Positions 34,814 to 44,006 of a stretch of DNA of 64,000 nucleotides are shown here, one piece after another; positions within the stretch are counted from its first letter, which is position 1, and every line of letters begins with the position of its first letter. The DNA comes from Streptomyces sp. B93 (GTDB lineage: Bacteria; Actinomycetota; Actinomycetes; Streptomycetales; Streptomycetaceae). The position numbers and the translations under genes were made by a program. Location of the stretch: NCBI RefSeq assembly GCF_018070565.1, contig NZ_JAGPXL010000001.1, positions 124,001-188,000 of the forward strand, written 5' to 3'. The notes below the pieces were generated by a model. The model was not told the DNA's origin. It was given only the letters and a program-made list of their open reading frames with translations, and did not search any database.

Positions 34814-36787
34814 TCAGCGCTTCCAGGCGCGGCGGGCCGCCGCCACCTGGGTGAGCACCTGCTGGACGACCTGGCTGCCGGACGGGACGAGCGGCGGCTC
34901 ATAGGTCCAGGCGTGGCCGACCCACGGGTCGGCGAGGTGGTCGTCGGGCACCGGAGTCAGTCGCAGCAGCGAACGCCACAGCGGATCGAGCAGCGGGCCG
35001 TACCCGGCGGCGTCCTCCCGGTCGGCGACCATCATGAGGTGGACACCGACGTCCGGGCCCTCGTCGGCGAGGTAGCGCAGCTGGGTCACGGCCCGGTCGT
35101 CGAAGCCGTGCGGGAAGTCGTTGACCACCAGCAGCTGCTGAGCCGTGTCGAGGTCCGGCGGGAGCGAGTCGGCGGCGCCGCCGCGCAGCGCCATCTGGAC
35201 CAGGTCCACCCGTTGGGTGAGCCGGGCGAGCACCTCGGTGACACCCGCCGCTCCGACGGCGGGCGGGGCGGCGAGCACACCGGTCTGCACCAGCGGTGCC
35301 AGCGCCTGCGCACCCGAACCGGCGGGGTCGATGACATGGACGGTGAACTCGCCCGCCGGGTGGACGGCCAGCAGCCGGGCGGCGTGCGCCACCGCCGCCT
35401 CCATCGCCAGGCGGCGCAGGTCGTGGGAGTCGGTGAAGGAGCCGTCGAGCGATCCGGCGCGCCCGCTGTCGATCCACAGCCCGCGCTCCAACGGCAGCCG
35501 GACCAGCATCGGTATGCGCAGCGGGGCGCACTCGGGGAGATGGAGGTCGCCCAGGCGTACGGCCATGGGGATCTCCATCGGGACCCGGTAGCCGTGCCAC
35601 ACGGGGTTGTCCCAGCTGGCGAACATCGGCGGCAGGGCCGGTTCCACGACGTCGGCCTCGGCGGTGAGGTGGGCGAGGTCGCGGTCGAGGGCCTGCCGGG
35701 CCTGGTCGACGAGCTGGGTGTGCCGGGCGCGGGCGGAAGCCCGGGCGGCGTCGGCCTGGCCGCCGATCCGGCTGCGCGGATCGGACAGGACCTGCTCCAG
35801 CTCCTTCTCCATCCGGGAGTCGGCGAAGTCGACGGCGCTGCGGTACGCGGCCGTGGTGCGGGCCAGGTCCTCGAACATGCCCCAGACCTGGTTGTAGAGC
35901 CGCTCGTCCATGGACCAGCCGGTCGCGTCGCCCGCCACCGGCTGCCGGGGCTGTCCGGGCTGGGCCGGGGGCGCGGTGGGCGGCGGGGGTGGGGGCGCGG
36001 AAGTGCCGCGGCCGGGGTGGGTGTAGTCGATGGGTCCGCCGGTGGTCTGCTGCGCGGCGGGGTCGGCCGGGGCGCCCGTCGACGGGTAGCCCGGATGGTG
36101 GCCGGTGGTGCCCTGGGGGCCCTGGTTGCCGTACGGGGCGTTGGTCTGGTCGCCGGTGCCGTAGGGCGCTGCGGCCTGCCGGGAGCGGTCGCCGTCCGCC
36201 GTACGGGGCGGAGGGGCCGCCACCGAGCGGGCCATGCCCTGGCCGACCGCGTCGAGAATGGTGCTCGCGAGCTGGTGGGAGTGGAGGAGTCCCTGGTCGG
36301 CGAGGAGTTCGGCGAGGCCGCCCGCGTAGCCCTGGCCGACGGCGCGCACCTTCCAGGAGCCCTGCCGCCGGTACAGCTCCAGCGCCACGACGGCGGACTC
36401 GACGTCCAGGCCGGTGAGGGTGAAGCTGGCGATCTCGGTGCCGTCCAGGCCGGTGACCGCGACGAAGGGGGCGGCGACGGCGCCGAAGCGGACCGGGCCG
36501 CCGCCCTGGCCGACGGGCAGCGCCAGCAGGATGTGGATGCGGTGCACGGCGTCCGGCATGGCGTCCAGGTCCACCGCGAGGCGATGATCGGCGGCTGCCT
36601 GCCGGGACACCTCGAGACCGGCCAGGGTGGGTGTGCCCGGATGGGCCACCCACTCGGCGCCGTGCACCTGGTGCTGCTCGTCGCTGAGCGTCGCGGCGGC
36701 CACGATCGGCGTGCCGGCCGAGACCCGGATCTCAAGACGGGTCTGGGAGAGCGGGTGGTTCTGTCCCCGCGCCAGCTCGGCCGTCAT
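34814..36787 (-). CDS. TerD-domain protein with long C-terminal extension
   Basis: The 657-residue protein begins with a TerD-like domain (~10-190): LAVDLDAMPDAVHRIHILLALP, FTLTGLDVESAVVALELYRRQGSWKVRAVGQGYAGGLAELL match the TerD calcium-binding stress-protein pattern. A Pro/Gly/Gln-rich linker (~195-295) follows, then ~360 residues with a coiled-coil-like Ala-rich helix (DFADSRMEKELEQVL to LTAEAD) and a C-terminal alpha/beta region containing IPMLVRLPLERGLWIDS and QLLVVNDFPHGFDDRAVTQLRYLAD. That last part resembles FtsK-type ATPase remnants in tellurium-gene neighbourhoods, but I see no Walker A. It is downstream of the TerD gene at 36852 (64-bp gap) and probably co-transcribed. Confidence 0.85.
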   Translation of the reverse strand: MTAELARGQNHPLSQTRLEIRVSAGTPIVAAATLSDEQHQVHGAEWVAHPGTPTLAGLEVSRQAAADHRLAVDLDAMPDAVHRIHILLALPVGQGGGPVRFGAVAAPFVAVTGLDGTEIASFTLTGLDVESAVVALELYRRQGSWKVRAVGQGYAGGLAELLADQGLLHSHQLASTILDAVGQGMARSVAAPPPRTADGDRSRQAAAPYGTGDQTNAPYGNQGPQGTTGHHPGYPSTGAPADPAAQQTTGGPIDYTHPGRGTSAPPPPPPTAPPAQPGQPRQPVAGDATGWSMDERLYNQVWGMFEDLARTTAAYRSAVDFADSRMEKELEQVLSDPRSRIGGQADAARASARARHTQLVDQARQALDRDLAHLTAEADVVEPALPPMFASWDNPVWHGYRVPMEIPMAVRLGDLHLPECAPLRIPMLVRLPLERGLWIDSGRAGSLDGSFTDSHDLRRLAMEAAVAHAARLLAVHPAGEFTVHVIDPAGSGAQALAPLVQTGVLAAPPAVGAAGVTEVLARLTQRVDLVQMALRGGAADSLPPDLDTAQQLLVVNDFPHGFDDRAVTQLRYLADEGPDVGVHLMMVADREDAAGYGPLLDPLWRSLLRLTPVPDDHLADPWVGHAWTYEPPLVPSGSQVVQQVLTQVAAARRAWKR

Positions 36788-36851
36788 CGCCTTCTGCCCC
36801 CTGTGTCGCTGTGTCGCTCGTCGCTGTCGGGTAACGCCTCGCCCTGCCGGG

Positions 36852-37430
36852 TCAGAGGACCGGCAGGATCGCCGGCATCAGGTCCTGGAACGTGCGACCG
36901 TTGGCGGGGGTGCCGATGGCGGTCATCGTCCATCCGGAGCCGCTGCGGTGCACCTTGGCCATGATCTGGGCGGTGTAGGCGCCGCCACCAGCGAGGGTGT
37001 AGCGGGCCAGCTCCTGGCCGTTGGTCTCGTCGACCAGGCGGCAGAAGGCGTTCTGCACCTCCTGGAAGGTCTGGCCCGTGAAGGAGTTCACGGTGAAGAC
37101 GATCTGGTCGATGTGGACCGGGATGCGCTGGAGGTCGACGAGGATCGCCTCGTCGTCGCCGCCCTGGCCCACGCCGCCGACGAGGTTGTCACCGGTGTGC
37201 CGGACGGAGCCGTCGTCGCTCACCAGGTGGCGGAAGAAGACGACGTCGACCGGCTGCTTGTCCGCGAACAGGACGGCGGAGGCGTCGAGGTCGATCTCCC
37301 GGGTGCGCGAGCCGAACAGGCCGCGCCGGGGAGCCGCCTGCCAGCCGAGACCCATGCGCACCGCGGTCAGGCTGCCGCCGTCGTTCTTCTGAAGACTGAT
37401 GGCCTGACCCTTGGTCATGTTGACGGTCAC
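36852..37430 (-). CDS. TerD family protein
   Basis: The 192-residue TerD-domain protein carries GQAISLQKNDGGSLTAVRMGLGW, REIDLDASAVLF, VDVVFFRHLVSDDGSVRHTGDN, GGDDEAILVDLQRIPVHIDQIVFTVNSF and FCRLVDETNGQELARYTLAGG. The acidic DDxxD-type loops are the calcium-binding sites known in TerD/KlaI proteins. It is cytoplasmic and linked to tellurite and general stress responses and, in Streptomyces, to differentiation. GTG 37430 is favoured (GAGAGGGG ~9 nt upstream); ATG 37418 is the alternative. It heads a two-gene unit with the TerD-fusion gene, upstream of terC. Confidence 0.95.
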   Translation of the reverse strand: MTVNMTKGQAISLQKNDGGSLTAVRMGLGWQAAPRRGLFGSRTREIDLDASAVLFADKQPVDVVFFRHLVSDDGSVRHTGDNLVGGVGQGGDDEAILVDLQRIPVHIDQIVFTVNSFTGQTFQEVQNAFCRLVDETNGQELARYTLAGGGAYTAQIMAKVHRSGSGWTMTAIGTPANGRTFQDLMPAILPVL

Positions 37431-37588
37431 GCGCTGATTCCCCTCTCGAACGTCCCCTGTTGACCGCGAAATCGCGGATGCGGAGAACACTACGCAGGGG
37501 CACTGACAGTGACGTACCCCGGTTCGGACTTTGTGTCGGTCTTGCAACACTGCGCGTTCCCGGCAGGTCCCGGGGGTGCGTTCGGGGA

Positions 37589-37614
37589 GCACCGGCCACA
37601 GAGGTGACCGGTGC
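37589..37614 (-). terminator. Hairpin after uvrB
   Basis: On the minus strand GCACCGGTCAC and GTGGCCGGTGC form an 11-bp stem with one G-U pair and a CTCT loop, 14 bp past the uvrB stop. Confidence 0.82.
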
Positions 37615-37627
37615 CCGCCCGGGCCCG

Positions 37628-39775
37628 TCAGGCCAGGCCCGCCTCCCGCATCTGGCGCAGTTCCTTCTTCATCTCGGAGACCTCGTCGCGCAGCCGGGCC
37701 GCGATCTCGAACTGGAGGTCGGCGGCGGCGGCCCGCATCCGCTCGGTCAGCTGCTCGATCTGCTCGGCGAGTTCGGCGGCGGGCCGGTCGGTGGGCACCG
37801 CCTCCTTGGTCCTGCCCTTGGCTCCCTTGGCTCCCTTCGCGCCCTTGGCCGCCTTGTCGCCCAGCGAGGGCACCGGGGCCTTGGTGCCACCGCCGTCCTT
37901 CTTGGCGCGGTACCCGGTGCCGAGCAGCTGCGCGGTGTCGACGTCCTCGCGCGCGATCTGGGCGACGATGTCGTTGATCTTCTTGCGCAGCGGCTGCGGG
38001 TCGATGCCGTTGGCCGTGTTGTACGCGATCTGCTTCTCCCGGCGGCGGTTGGTCTCGTCGATGGCCTTCTCCATCGCCGGGGTGATCTTGTCGGCGTACA
38101 TATGGACCTGGCCGGAGACATTGCGCGCGGCACGGCCGATGGTCTGGATCAGGGAGGTGCCCGAGCGCAGGAAGCCCTCCTTGTCGGCGTCGAGGATGGC
38201 CACCAGGGAGACCTCGGGCAGGTCGAGGCCCTCGCGCAGGAGGTTGATGCCGACCAGGACGTCGAACTCGCCGGACCGCAGCTCGCGCAGCAGCTCCACC
38301 CGGCGCAGGGTGTCGACGTCGCTGTGCAGGTAGCGCACCTGGATGCCCAGCTCCAGGAAGTAGTCGGTGAGGTCCTCGGCCATCTTCTTGGTGAGCGTGG
38401 TGACCAGGACGCGCTCGTCCTTCTCGGTGCGCTGACGGATCTCGTGCACCAGGTCGTCGATCTGGCCCTCGGTCGGCTTGACGACGACCTCCGGGTCGAC
38501 CAGGCCGGTGGGGCGGATGATCTGCTCGACGACGCCGTCCGAACGGGACAGCTCGTACGCGCCCGGGGTGGCCGACAGGTAGACGGTCTGCCCGATGCGT
38601 TCCTGGAACTCCTCCCACTTCAGCGGGCGGTTGTCCAGGGCTGAGGGCAGCCGGAAACCGTGGTCGACCAGGGTGCGCTTGCGGGAGGCGTCGCCCTCGT
38701 ACATGGCGCCGATCTGCGGGACGGTGACGTGCGACTCGTCGATGACGAGGAGGAAGTCGTCGGGGAAGTAGTCGAGCAGGGTGTTGGGCGGGGAGCCGGG
38801 CGAGCGGCCGTCGAAGTGCATCGAGTAGTTCTCGACGCCGGAGCAGGTGCCGATCTGGCGGAGCATCTCGATGTCGTACGTGGTGCGCATCCGCAGGCGC
38901 TGGGCCTCCAGCAGCTTGCCCTGCTTCTCGAGCTCGGCGAGGCGCTCGGCCAGCTCCTTCTCGATGTCGTTGACGGCCCGCTCCATGCGCTCGGGACCGG
39001 CGACGTAGTGGGAGGCCGGGAAGACGTACAGCTGCTGGTCGTCGCTGACGATCTCGCCGGTGAGCGGGTGGAGGGTGGAGAGCGCCTCGATCTCGTCGCC
39101 GAACATCTCGATACGGACGGCCAGCTCCTCGTAGACCGGGAAGATCTCGATGGTGTCGCCCCGGACGCGGAAGGTGCCGCGGGTGAAGGCCATGTCGTTG
39201 CGCGTGTACTGGATGTCCACGAAACGGCGCAGCAGCTCGTCCCGGTCGATCTCGTCGCCGACGCGCAGGGGGACCATGCGGTCCACGTACTCCTGGGGGG
39301 TGCCGAGGCCGTAGATGCAGGAGACCGAGGCGACCACGATGACGTCGCGGCGGGTGAGGAGCGAGTTCGTCGCGGAGTGCCGCAGCCGCTCGACCTCCTC
39401 GTTGATCGAGGAGTCCTTCTCGATGTAGGTGTCCGACTGCGGGACGTAGGCCTCGGGCTGGTAGTAGTCGTAGTACGAGACGAAGTACTCGACGGCGTTG
39501 TTCGGCAGCAGCTCGCGGAACTCGTTCGCCAGCTGGGCGGCCAGGGTCTTGTTCGGCGCCATCACCAGGGTGGGGCGCTGGAGCTTCTCGATCATCCACG
39601 CGGTGGTGGCGGACTTGCCGGTGCCGGTCGCGCCGAGCAGGACGACGTCCTTCTCGCCGCCTTCGATGCGCCGGGCGAGATCGGCGATGGCCGTCGGCTG
39701 GTCGCCGTTCGGCTGGTAGGGGCTGACGACCTCGAAGGGCGCCACCGTGCGTTCGATGTGGGAAACGGGCCGCAT
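37628..39775 (-). CDS. uvrB: UvrABC excinuclease subunit B
   Basis: UvrB is the helicase-like damage-verification subunit of nucleotide excision repair. The 715-residue protein has Walker [15 protein letters not shown] near residue 50, the beta-hairpin [25 protein letters not shown] that locks onto damaged DNA, Walker [14 protein letters not shown], helicase motifs [10 protein letters not shown] and [39 protein letters not shown], and the C-terminal UVR motif ([23 protein letters not shown]) that contacts UvrC. The linker before UVR contains AKG tripeptide repeats. I chose ATG 39775 ([14 protein letters not shown]); the frame is open to 39805. It lies 40 bp after the MHYT gene stop. Confidence 0.97.
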   Translation of the reverse strand: MRPVSHIERTVAPFEVVSPYQPNGDQPTAIADLARRIEGGEKDVVLLGATGTGKSATTAWMIEKLQRPTLVMAPNKTLAAQLANEFRELLPNNAVEYFVSYYDYYQPEAYVPQSDTYIEKDSSINEEVERLRHSATNSLLTRRDVIVVASVSCIYGLGTPQEYVDRMVPLRVGDEIDRDELLRRFVDIQYTRNDMAFTRGTFRVRGDTIEIFPVYEELAVRIEMFGDEIEALSTLHPLTGEIVSDDQQLYVFPASHYVAGPERMERAVNDIEKELAERLAELEKQGKLLEAQRLRMRTTYDIEMLRQIGTCSGVENYSMHFDGRSPGSPPNTLLDYFPDDFLLVIDESHVTVPQIGAMYEGDASRKRTLVDHGFRLPSALDNRPLKWEEFQERIGQTVYLSATPGAYELSRSDGVVEQIIRPTGLVDPEVVVKPTEGQIDDLVHEIRQRTEKDERVLVTTLTKKMAEDLTDYFLELGIQVRYLHSDVDTLRRVELLRELRSGEFDVLVGINLLREGLDLPEVSLVAILDADKEGFLRSGTSLIQTIGRAARNVSGQVHMYADKITPAMEKAIDETNRRREKQIAYNTANGIDPQPLRKKINDIVAQIAREDVDTAQLLGTGYRAKKDGGGTKAPVPSLGDKAAKGAKGAKGAKGRTKEAVPTDRPAAELAEQIEQLTERMRAAAADLQFEIAARLRDEVSEMKKELRQMREAGLA

Positions 39776-39815
39776 GCCATCCACCGTACGACCCACCACT
39801 GACAACGGGCTCGGA

Positions 39816-40694
39816 TCAGCGGTTCTGCGGGGTGCGCGAGCCCCGGTACCCGACCTGGCGGCGCGGACGGAGCGGGCGCAGGGGGCGGCGGCGCGCGGAG
39901 TGCGCGACCACGGCGTGCGCCGGGACGCCCGGCTTGTCCTCGATGGGGGGCCAGACGGGCTTCCCCATGACCATCAGCGGGTCGAACATCATGACGACGC
40001 CCGCCAGGCAGAGGAAGGCCAGCGGGCCGATCAGCATGGGTGCCAGCAGGGCCGCGGCCGAGTCGCCGGGGGTGGCGGCCGCGGAGGTGTCGTGGAGGTG
40101 CACGCTGAGGGCGGCCATGCCCGTGTAGTGCATCCCGGAGACGGCCAGTCCCATGACGAGGCTGGCGCCCACGCTCCACAGGAACCCCTTGACCTGCCCG
40201 GCCGCCCACAGGGCGGTGGTCGCCGCGGCCATGGCTATCACGACGGACAGGGCGACGGTGAGGGTGTTGTACTCGAAGGTCCCTTCGAAGCGCATGCCCG
40301 CCATGCCCAGGTAGTGCATGGTGGCGATGCCCAGGCCGGTGATGGTGCCCCCGGTGAACAGGGCCGCCCCGCGCGCGCCCTTGTAGCCGACGATGAAGAT
40401 CCCGACGCCCACCATGAGGATGGCGACGCCGAGGCTGGCGAACGTCATCGGTTTGTCGTAGCGGATGGGCGCCTCGTCGATGGTGAAGCCCATCATCGCG
40501 ACGAAGTGCATGGTCCAGATCCCGGAGCCGATCGCCGCCGAGCCGAGGGCGAGCCAGCCGGGGCGCCAGGAGTGGGTGACCAGCATGGATCTGGTGGTGC
40601 AGCGCAGCCCCAGGGCACCCCCGAGGCAGGCCATGAGAAAGCCCACCAGCGGGGTGACGAGGCCGTAGCTGAATCCGTCGACCGTGCCTTGCAT
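39816..40694 (-). CDS. MHYT-domain integral membrane sensor protein
   Basis: The 292-residue protein has about seven membrane helices and three MHYT repeats: [18 protein letters not shown] and GMHYTGMAA, the proposed copper-binding sensor for O2, CO or NO. A basic tail ([14 protein letters not shown]) follows the last helix. No GGDEF, EAL, kinase or other output domain is attached, so any signal must pass to another protein. ATG 40694 ([16 protein letters not shown]) is preferred over an upstream in-frame start. It may share a transcript with uvrB, which starts 40 bp after it. Confidence 0.93.
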   Translation of the reverse strand: MQGTVDGFSYGLVTPLVGFLMACLGGALGLRCTTRSMLVTHSWRPGWLALGSAAIGSGIWTMHFVAMMGFTIDEAPIRYDKPMTFASLGVAILMVGVGIFIVGYKGARGAALFTGGTITGLGIATMHYLGMAGMRFEGTFEYNTLTVALSVVIAMAAATTALWAAGQVKGFLWSVGASLVMGLAVSGMHYTGMAALSVHLHDTSAAATPGDSAAALLAPMLIGPLAFLCLAGVVMMFDPLMVMGKPVWPPIEDKPGVPAHAVVAHSARRRPLRPLRPRRQVGYRGSRTPQNR

Positions 40695-40969
40695 GCGCGG
40701 CTGCCCTTCCGCCCTCTCGCGTCCCGAGATCTGTCGATGTCCGCCCCCTCCCAGGACCGCCCGCGCGGTCATGGTTGAGGCGAAGAGTATGACCCCGATC
40801 GGGGCGGTCGAACGATTTTCCGGCAAAGAAACACGGCCTTGCCCCACTTGTGCCGCTGAGGTGACCGCCGGCGTGGCCCACCGTCCCCCATGTGGCTTTC
40901 CGGTCGGTTTCCCGGCCCCTCGGCGGCACCGGAGCCGGCGACTCGGCGGGCGATGTCAGTGGCGGGTCG

Positions 40970-40975
40970 TACGGT
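40970..40975 (+). promoter_or_regulatory. -10-like TACGGT 7 nt before the ogt start
   Basis: TACGGT ends 7 nt before ATG 40983, the spacing of a leaderless transcript, though GTGAGG in between could also serve as a weak ribosome binding site. No clear -35 is visible. Confidence 0.35.
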
Positions 40976-40982
40976 GAGGCGC

Positions 40983-41549
40983 ATGGACAAGGATGGGCAG
41001 TACGAGCGGCAGGACGAGCAGCAGGTCGTGTGGACCGTCGTCGACACCGGCATCGGTCCCCTGCTGCTGGCCGCGACCGGGCAGGGCCTGGTCAACGTCG
41101 TGTTCCACGCCACGGACGCCGTGCGCGAGCGGGCCCTCGCCCGGCTCGCCTCCCGGCTGGGCACCGAGCCCGTCGAGGACCCCTCCGCCGCCCTGCTGAC
41201 GGAGGCGATACGCCAGGTCGAGGCGTATTTCGCCGGTGCCCGCAAGGACTTCGAGCTGCCCCTGGACTGGTCGCTGATCTCCGGCTTCAACCGGCAGGTG
41301 CTGCGCGCGCTGGCCGCCTCGGTGCCGTACGGCGCGGTCGTCGGGTACGGCGATCTGGCCGACCGGGTCGGTCAGCCCGGCGCGGCACAGGCGGTCGGGG
41401 CGGCGATGGGCGCCAACCCGCTGCCCGTCGTCGTGCCCTGCCACCGGGTCGTGGAGAGCGACGGCGGCATCGGCGGCTTCGGCGGCGGCCTGGAGACCAA
41501 GCGGACCCTGCTCGCCCTGGAGGGTGTGCTGCCGCAGCCGCTCTTCTGA
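40983..41549 (+). CDS. ogt: Methylated-DNA--protein-cysteine methyltransferase
   Basis: The suicide enzyme removes alkyl groups from O6-alkylguanine. The 188-residue protein has the acceptor cysteine C153 in VVPCHRVV, the upstream helix-turn-helix PYGAVVGYGDLADRVGQPGAAQAVGAAMGANP that inserts into the minor groove (arginine finger in DRVG), and the closing GIGGFGGGLETKRTLLALEG segment. The N-terminal ribonuclease-like part (TVVDTGIGPLLLAATGQGLVNVVF) is present. ATG 40983 is chosen; an in-frame ATG at 40953 would add 10 residues. It is divergent from the MHYT gene. With uvrA, uvrB and uvrC it adds to the DNA-repair load of the window. Confidence 0.95.
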   Translation: MDKDGQYERQDEQQVVWTVVDTGIGPLLLAATGQGLVNVVFHATDAVRERALARLASRLGTEPVEDPSAALLTEAIRQVEAYFAGARKDFELPLDWSLISGFNRQVLRALAASVPYGAVVGYGDLADRVGQPGAAQAVGAAMGANPLPVVVPCHRVVESDGGIGGFGGGLETKRTLLALEGVLPQPLF

Positions 41550-41569
41550 GACCGGCAGCGGCTCGTGCG

Positions 41570-41998
41570 CTACGTGTAGTGGCGGATCTCGAAGACGTTG
41601 CCGTCCGGGTCGCGGAAGTAGAAGCTGCGCCGGGCCGTGCCGCGGGCGCCCAGGAGGTCGGGGACGATCCCGGAGACGGGGACGGCGTGCTCCTCCAGGC
41701 GGGCGCGGAGGGTGTGGAAGTCCTGCTCGGGCAGGGCCAGGCAGACATGGTTCACGGGGTGCCCGGCGCTCTGTGCGGCTCCGGGCAGCATGTTCATGTG
41801 CTCCGCCATGGTCAGGGGCGCGAGGTCGAAGATCGTCTCCTCGTTGAGGCGCACCGAGGGGAAGGACACCTCTCCCGCGGCGAACTCGGTCACTCCCAGC
41901 GGCTCCAGGCCGACCGCCTTCTCGTAGAAGTGCGCGGCGGCGACCGGGTCGCGCACCCAGAGGACGACATGGTCGAGACGTGTCGTGTTGTCCGTCAT
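41570..41998 (-). CDS. VOC family (glyoxalase/bleomycin resistance fold) protein
   Basis: The 142-residue protein consists of two beta-alpha-beta-beta-beta modules: TTRLDHVVLWVRDPVAAAHFYEKAVGLEPL starts the first (metal-position histidine in LDHV) and HPVNHVCLALPEQDFHTLRARLEEHAVPVSGI the second (histidine in VNHV), ending RSFYFRDPDGNVFEIRHY with a glutamate at the usual metal position. Members act as lyases, dioxygenases or drug-binding resistance proteins; nothing here picks one. ATG 41998. It is divergent from psuG. Confidence 0.93.
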   Translation of the reverse strand: MTDNTTRLDHVVLWVRDPVAAAHFYEKAVGLEPLGVTEFAAGEVSFPSVRLNEETIFDLAPLTMAEHMNMLPGAAQSAGHPVNHVCLALPEQDFHTLRARLEEHAVPVSGIVPDLLGARGTARRSFYFRDPDGNVFEIRHYT

Positions 41999-42097
41999 GC
42001 ACCCAAGGCTGGTGGGGTCCGTCACGGACGGCAAGGGTTTGACCGGGCGCGCCGCCCGCCAGGGATGAGGGGAGACCGACAGACGGGAGGCACGCGC

Positions 42098-43006
42098 GTG
42101 TCGCTGGTGGTGTCCGAGGAAGTGCGGGAGGCGGTCGACGCGGGTCGGCCCGTGGTGGCGCTGGAGTCCACGATCATCGCGCACGGGCTGCCCCGCCCGC
42201 GCAACCTCCAGGTGGCCCTGGAGCTGGAGGATGCGGTACGGCGCGAGGGTGCCGTACCGGCGACGATCGCCGTCCTGGACGGGCAGCCGCGGGTGGGACT
42301 GGACAAGGAACAGCTGGAGCGGATCGCGAACGAGGACGGCATCCGCAAGCTGGGCCACCGTGATCTGTCGCTGGCCGTCGCGGGCGGGGCGAGCGGCGCG
42401 ACGACGGTGTCCGCCACGGCCCTGCTGGCGTCGCTGGCCGGGGTGCGGGTGTTCGCCACGGGCGGTCTGGGCGGTGTGCACCGGGAGTGGACGGTGACGC
42501 AGGACGAGTCCGCCGACCTGGGGCTGCTCGCGCGGACCCGGATCACGGTGGTGTGCGCGGGCGTGAAGTCGATCCTGGACGTACCGGCGACCTTGCAGCG
42601 ACTGGAGACGCTGGGCGTCTCGGTGGCCGGATACGGCACGGACCGCTTCCCCGGCTTCTATCTGTCCGACTCGGGGCATCCGGTGGACTGGACGCTGCGA
42701 ACGCCGGGGGAGGTCGCGGACGTCATGCGCGCGCAGGACACGCTCGGCGGGCCCGAGTCGGCGCTGATCGTGGCCAACCCGGTCCCCCAGGCGGAGCAAC
42801 TGGATCCCGAGTTGCACGCGCGCGTGCTCGACGAGGCGCTGCGGGCCTGCGAGGGGGAGGGGATCACCGGCCAGGCGGTCACACCGTTCCTGCTCGACCA
42901 CCTCGTGCGGCACACGGACGGCGCCTCGCTGAGCGCCAATCTGGCGGCGGTGCGGGGCAACGTACGGCTGGCGGGGAGGATCGCGGCGGCCTGGGCCGGG
43001 GTGTGA
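42098..43006 (+). CDS. psuG: Pseudouridine-5'-phosphate glycosidase
   Basis: PsuG cleaves the C-C bond of pseudouridine 5'-phosphate into uracil and ribose 5-phosphate. The 302-residue protein has the family segments VVALESTIIAHGLPRPRN, PATIAVLDGQPRVGL, KLGHRDLSLAVAGGASGATTVSATALLA, FATGGLGGVHR, and VVCAGVKSILDVPATLQRLETLGVSVAGYGTDRFPGFY, the last carrying the active-site lysine. GTG 42098 has GGGAGG 7 nt upstream. It overlaps the kinase gene by 4 nt (GTGA), giving the complete two-step pseudouridine breakdown pair. Confidence 0.95.
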   Translation: MSLVVSEEVREAVDAGRPVVALESTIIAHGLPRPRNLQVALELEDAVRREGAVPATIAVLDGQPRVGLDKEQLERIANEDGIRKLGHRDLSLAVAGGASGATTVSATALLASLAGVRVFATGGLGGVHREWTVTQDESADLGLLARTRITVVCAGVKSILDVPATLQRLETLGVSVAGYGTDRFPGFYLSDSGHPVDWTLRTPGEVADVMRAQDTLGGPESALIVANPVPQAEQLDPELHARVLDEALRACEGEGITGQAVTPFLLDHLVRHTDGASLSANLAAVRGNVRLAGRIAAAWAGV

Positions 43007-43983
43007 GCGGGGCGGGCGGCGAGGCCGTGGGGGCGGGTGGTTCGGGCGCGGGCGCGCTGCTGGTCGTGGGGGACGTCGTCACCGACGTCGTGGCCCGTCA
43101 CCGCGGCCCGCTGGCGTCCGGCACCGACACGGCGGCATCGGTGCGGACGCTGCCGGGCGGGGCGGGTGCCAACGTGGCCTGCTGGGCGGCGCACAGTGGC
43201 TGCGCGGACGTCCGGCTGCTGGGCCGGGTCGGGGCCGACGCGGCGGCGTGGCACGAACGGGAGCTGACCGCTTCCGGCGTGCGGGCCCGGCTCGTCGTCG
43301 ACCCCACGGCGCCGACCGGCACGGTGATCTGCCTGGTGGACACGGGCGCCGCGGCCGAGCGGACGTTCCTCACGGACAGCGGGGCATCGCTGCGGCTGGA
43401 TCCAGGCGACTGGTCGGAGGCGCTGCTGGACGGGGTCGCGCGCCTGCATCTGTCGGGCTATCTGCTGTTCTCCGAGCCGAGCCGGGCGCTGCTGACGTCG
43501 GCCCTGGCGTCGGCACGCGCGCGTGGGGTGCCGGTAAGCCTGGACCCCGCGTCGGCGGGGTTCCTCAGCGAGCTGGGCGTAGACCGCTTTTTGGACCTGG
43601 TCGCCGGTGTGGAGGTGCTGCTGCCCAGCCGTGACGAGGCCTGCCTGCTCACGGGGCTGCCCGACGCGGCGGACGCGGCGGCCAAACTGAGCCGCCACGT
43701 GCCACTGGTGGTCGTCAAGCTGGGGGCGCGGGGCGCACTGGTCGCCAGGTCCGGCGCGGTGTGCGCCCGGGTGCCCGCCGTACGGGCGACGCCTCGGGAC
43801 ACCACCGGCGCGGGCGACGCCTTCACGGGCGGCTTCCTCGCCGCACTGCTCGCCGGGGCCGCGCCGGAGGCGGCCTCCGTTGAGGGGTGCCGCGCGGGCG
43901 CCCTGGCCGTGGAGCGGGTGGGTGGGCGGCCGGGCGGAAGACCGCCGGGAGATGCTCAGCAGCGGATGCGACAGGGGATCTGA
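43003..43983 (+). CDS. psuK: PfkB-family kinase, probable pseudouridine kinase
   Basis: The 326-residue ribokinase-fold kinase starts at GTG 43003 inside the psuG stop. After a Gly/Ala-rich leader (~18 residues) come LLVVGDVVTDVV, the PfkB segment LPGGAGANVACWAAHSG and the catalytic DTTGAGDAFTGGFLAALLAG. Translational coupling to psuG argues that its substrate is pseudouridine, making pseudouridine 5'-phosphate for the glycosidase. From sequence alone it could be another PfkB nucleoside or sugar kinase, so the symbol rests on context. Confidence 0.85.
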   Translation: MSGAGGEAVGAGGSGAGALLVVGDVVTDVVARHRGPLASGTDTAASVRTLPGGAGANVACWAAHSGCADVRLLGRVGADAAAWHERELTASGVRARLVVDPTAPTGTVICLVDTGAAAERTFLTDSGASLRLDPGDWSEALLDGVARLHLSGYLLFSEPSRALLTSALASARARGVPVSLDPASAGFLSELGVDRFLDLVAGVEVLLPSRDEACLLTGLPDAADAAAKLSRHVPLVVVKLGARGALVARSGAVCARVPAVRATPRDTTGAGDAFTGGFLAALLAGAAPEAASVEGCRAGALAVERVGGRPGGRPPGDAQQRMRQGI

Positions 43984-44006
43984 CTGCCTTTCGAACTGCC
44001 GGGCAC

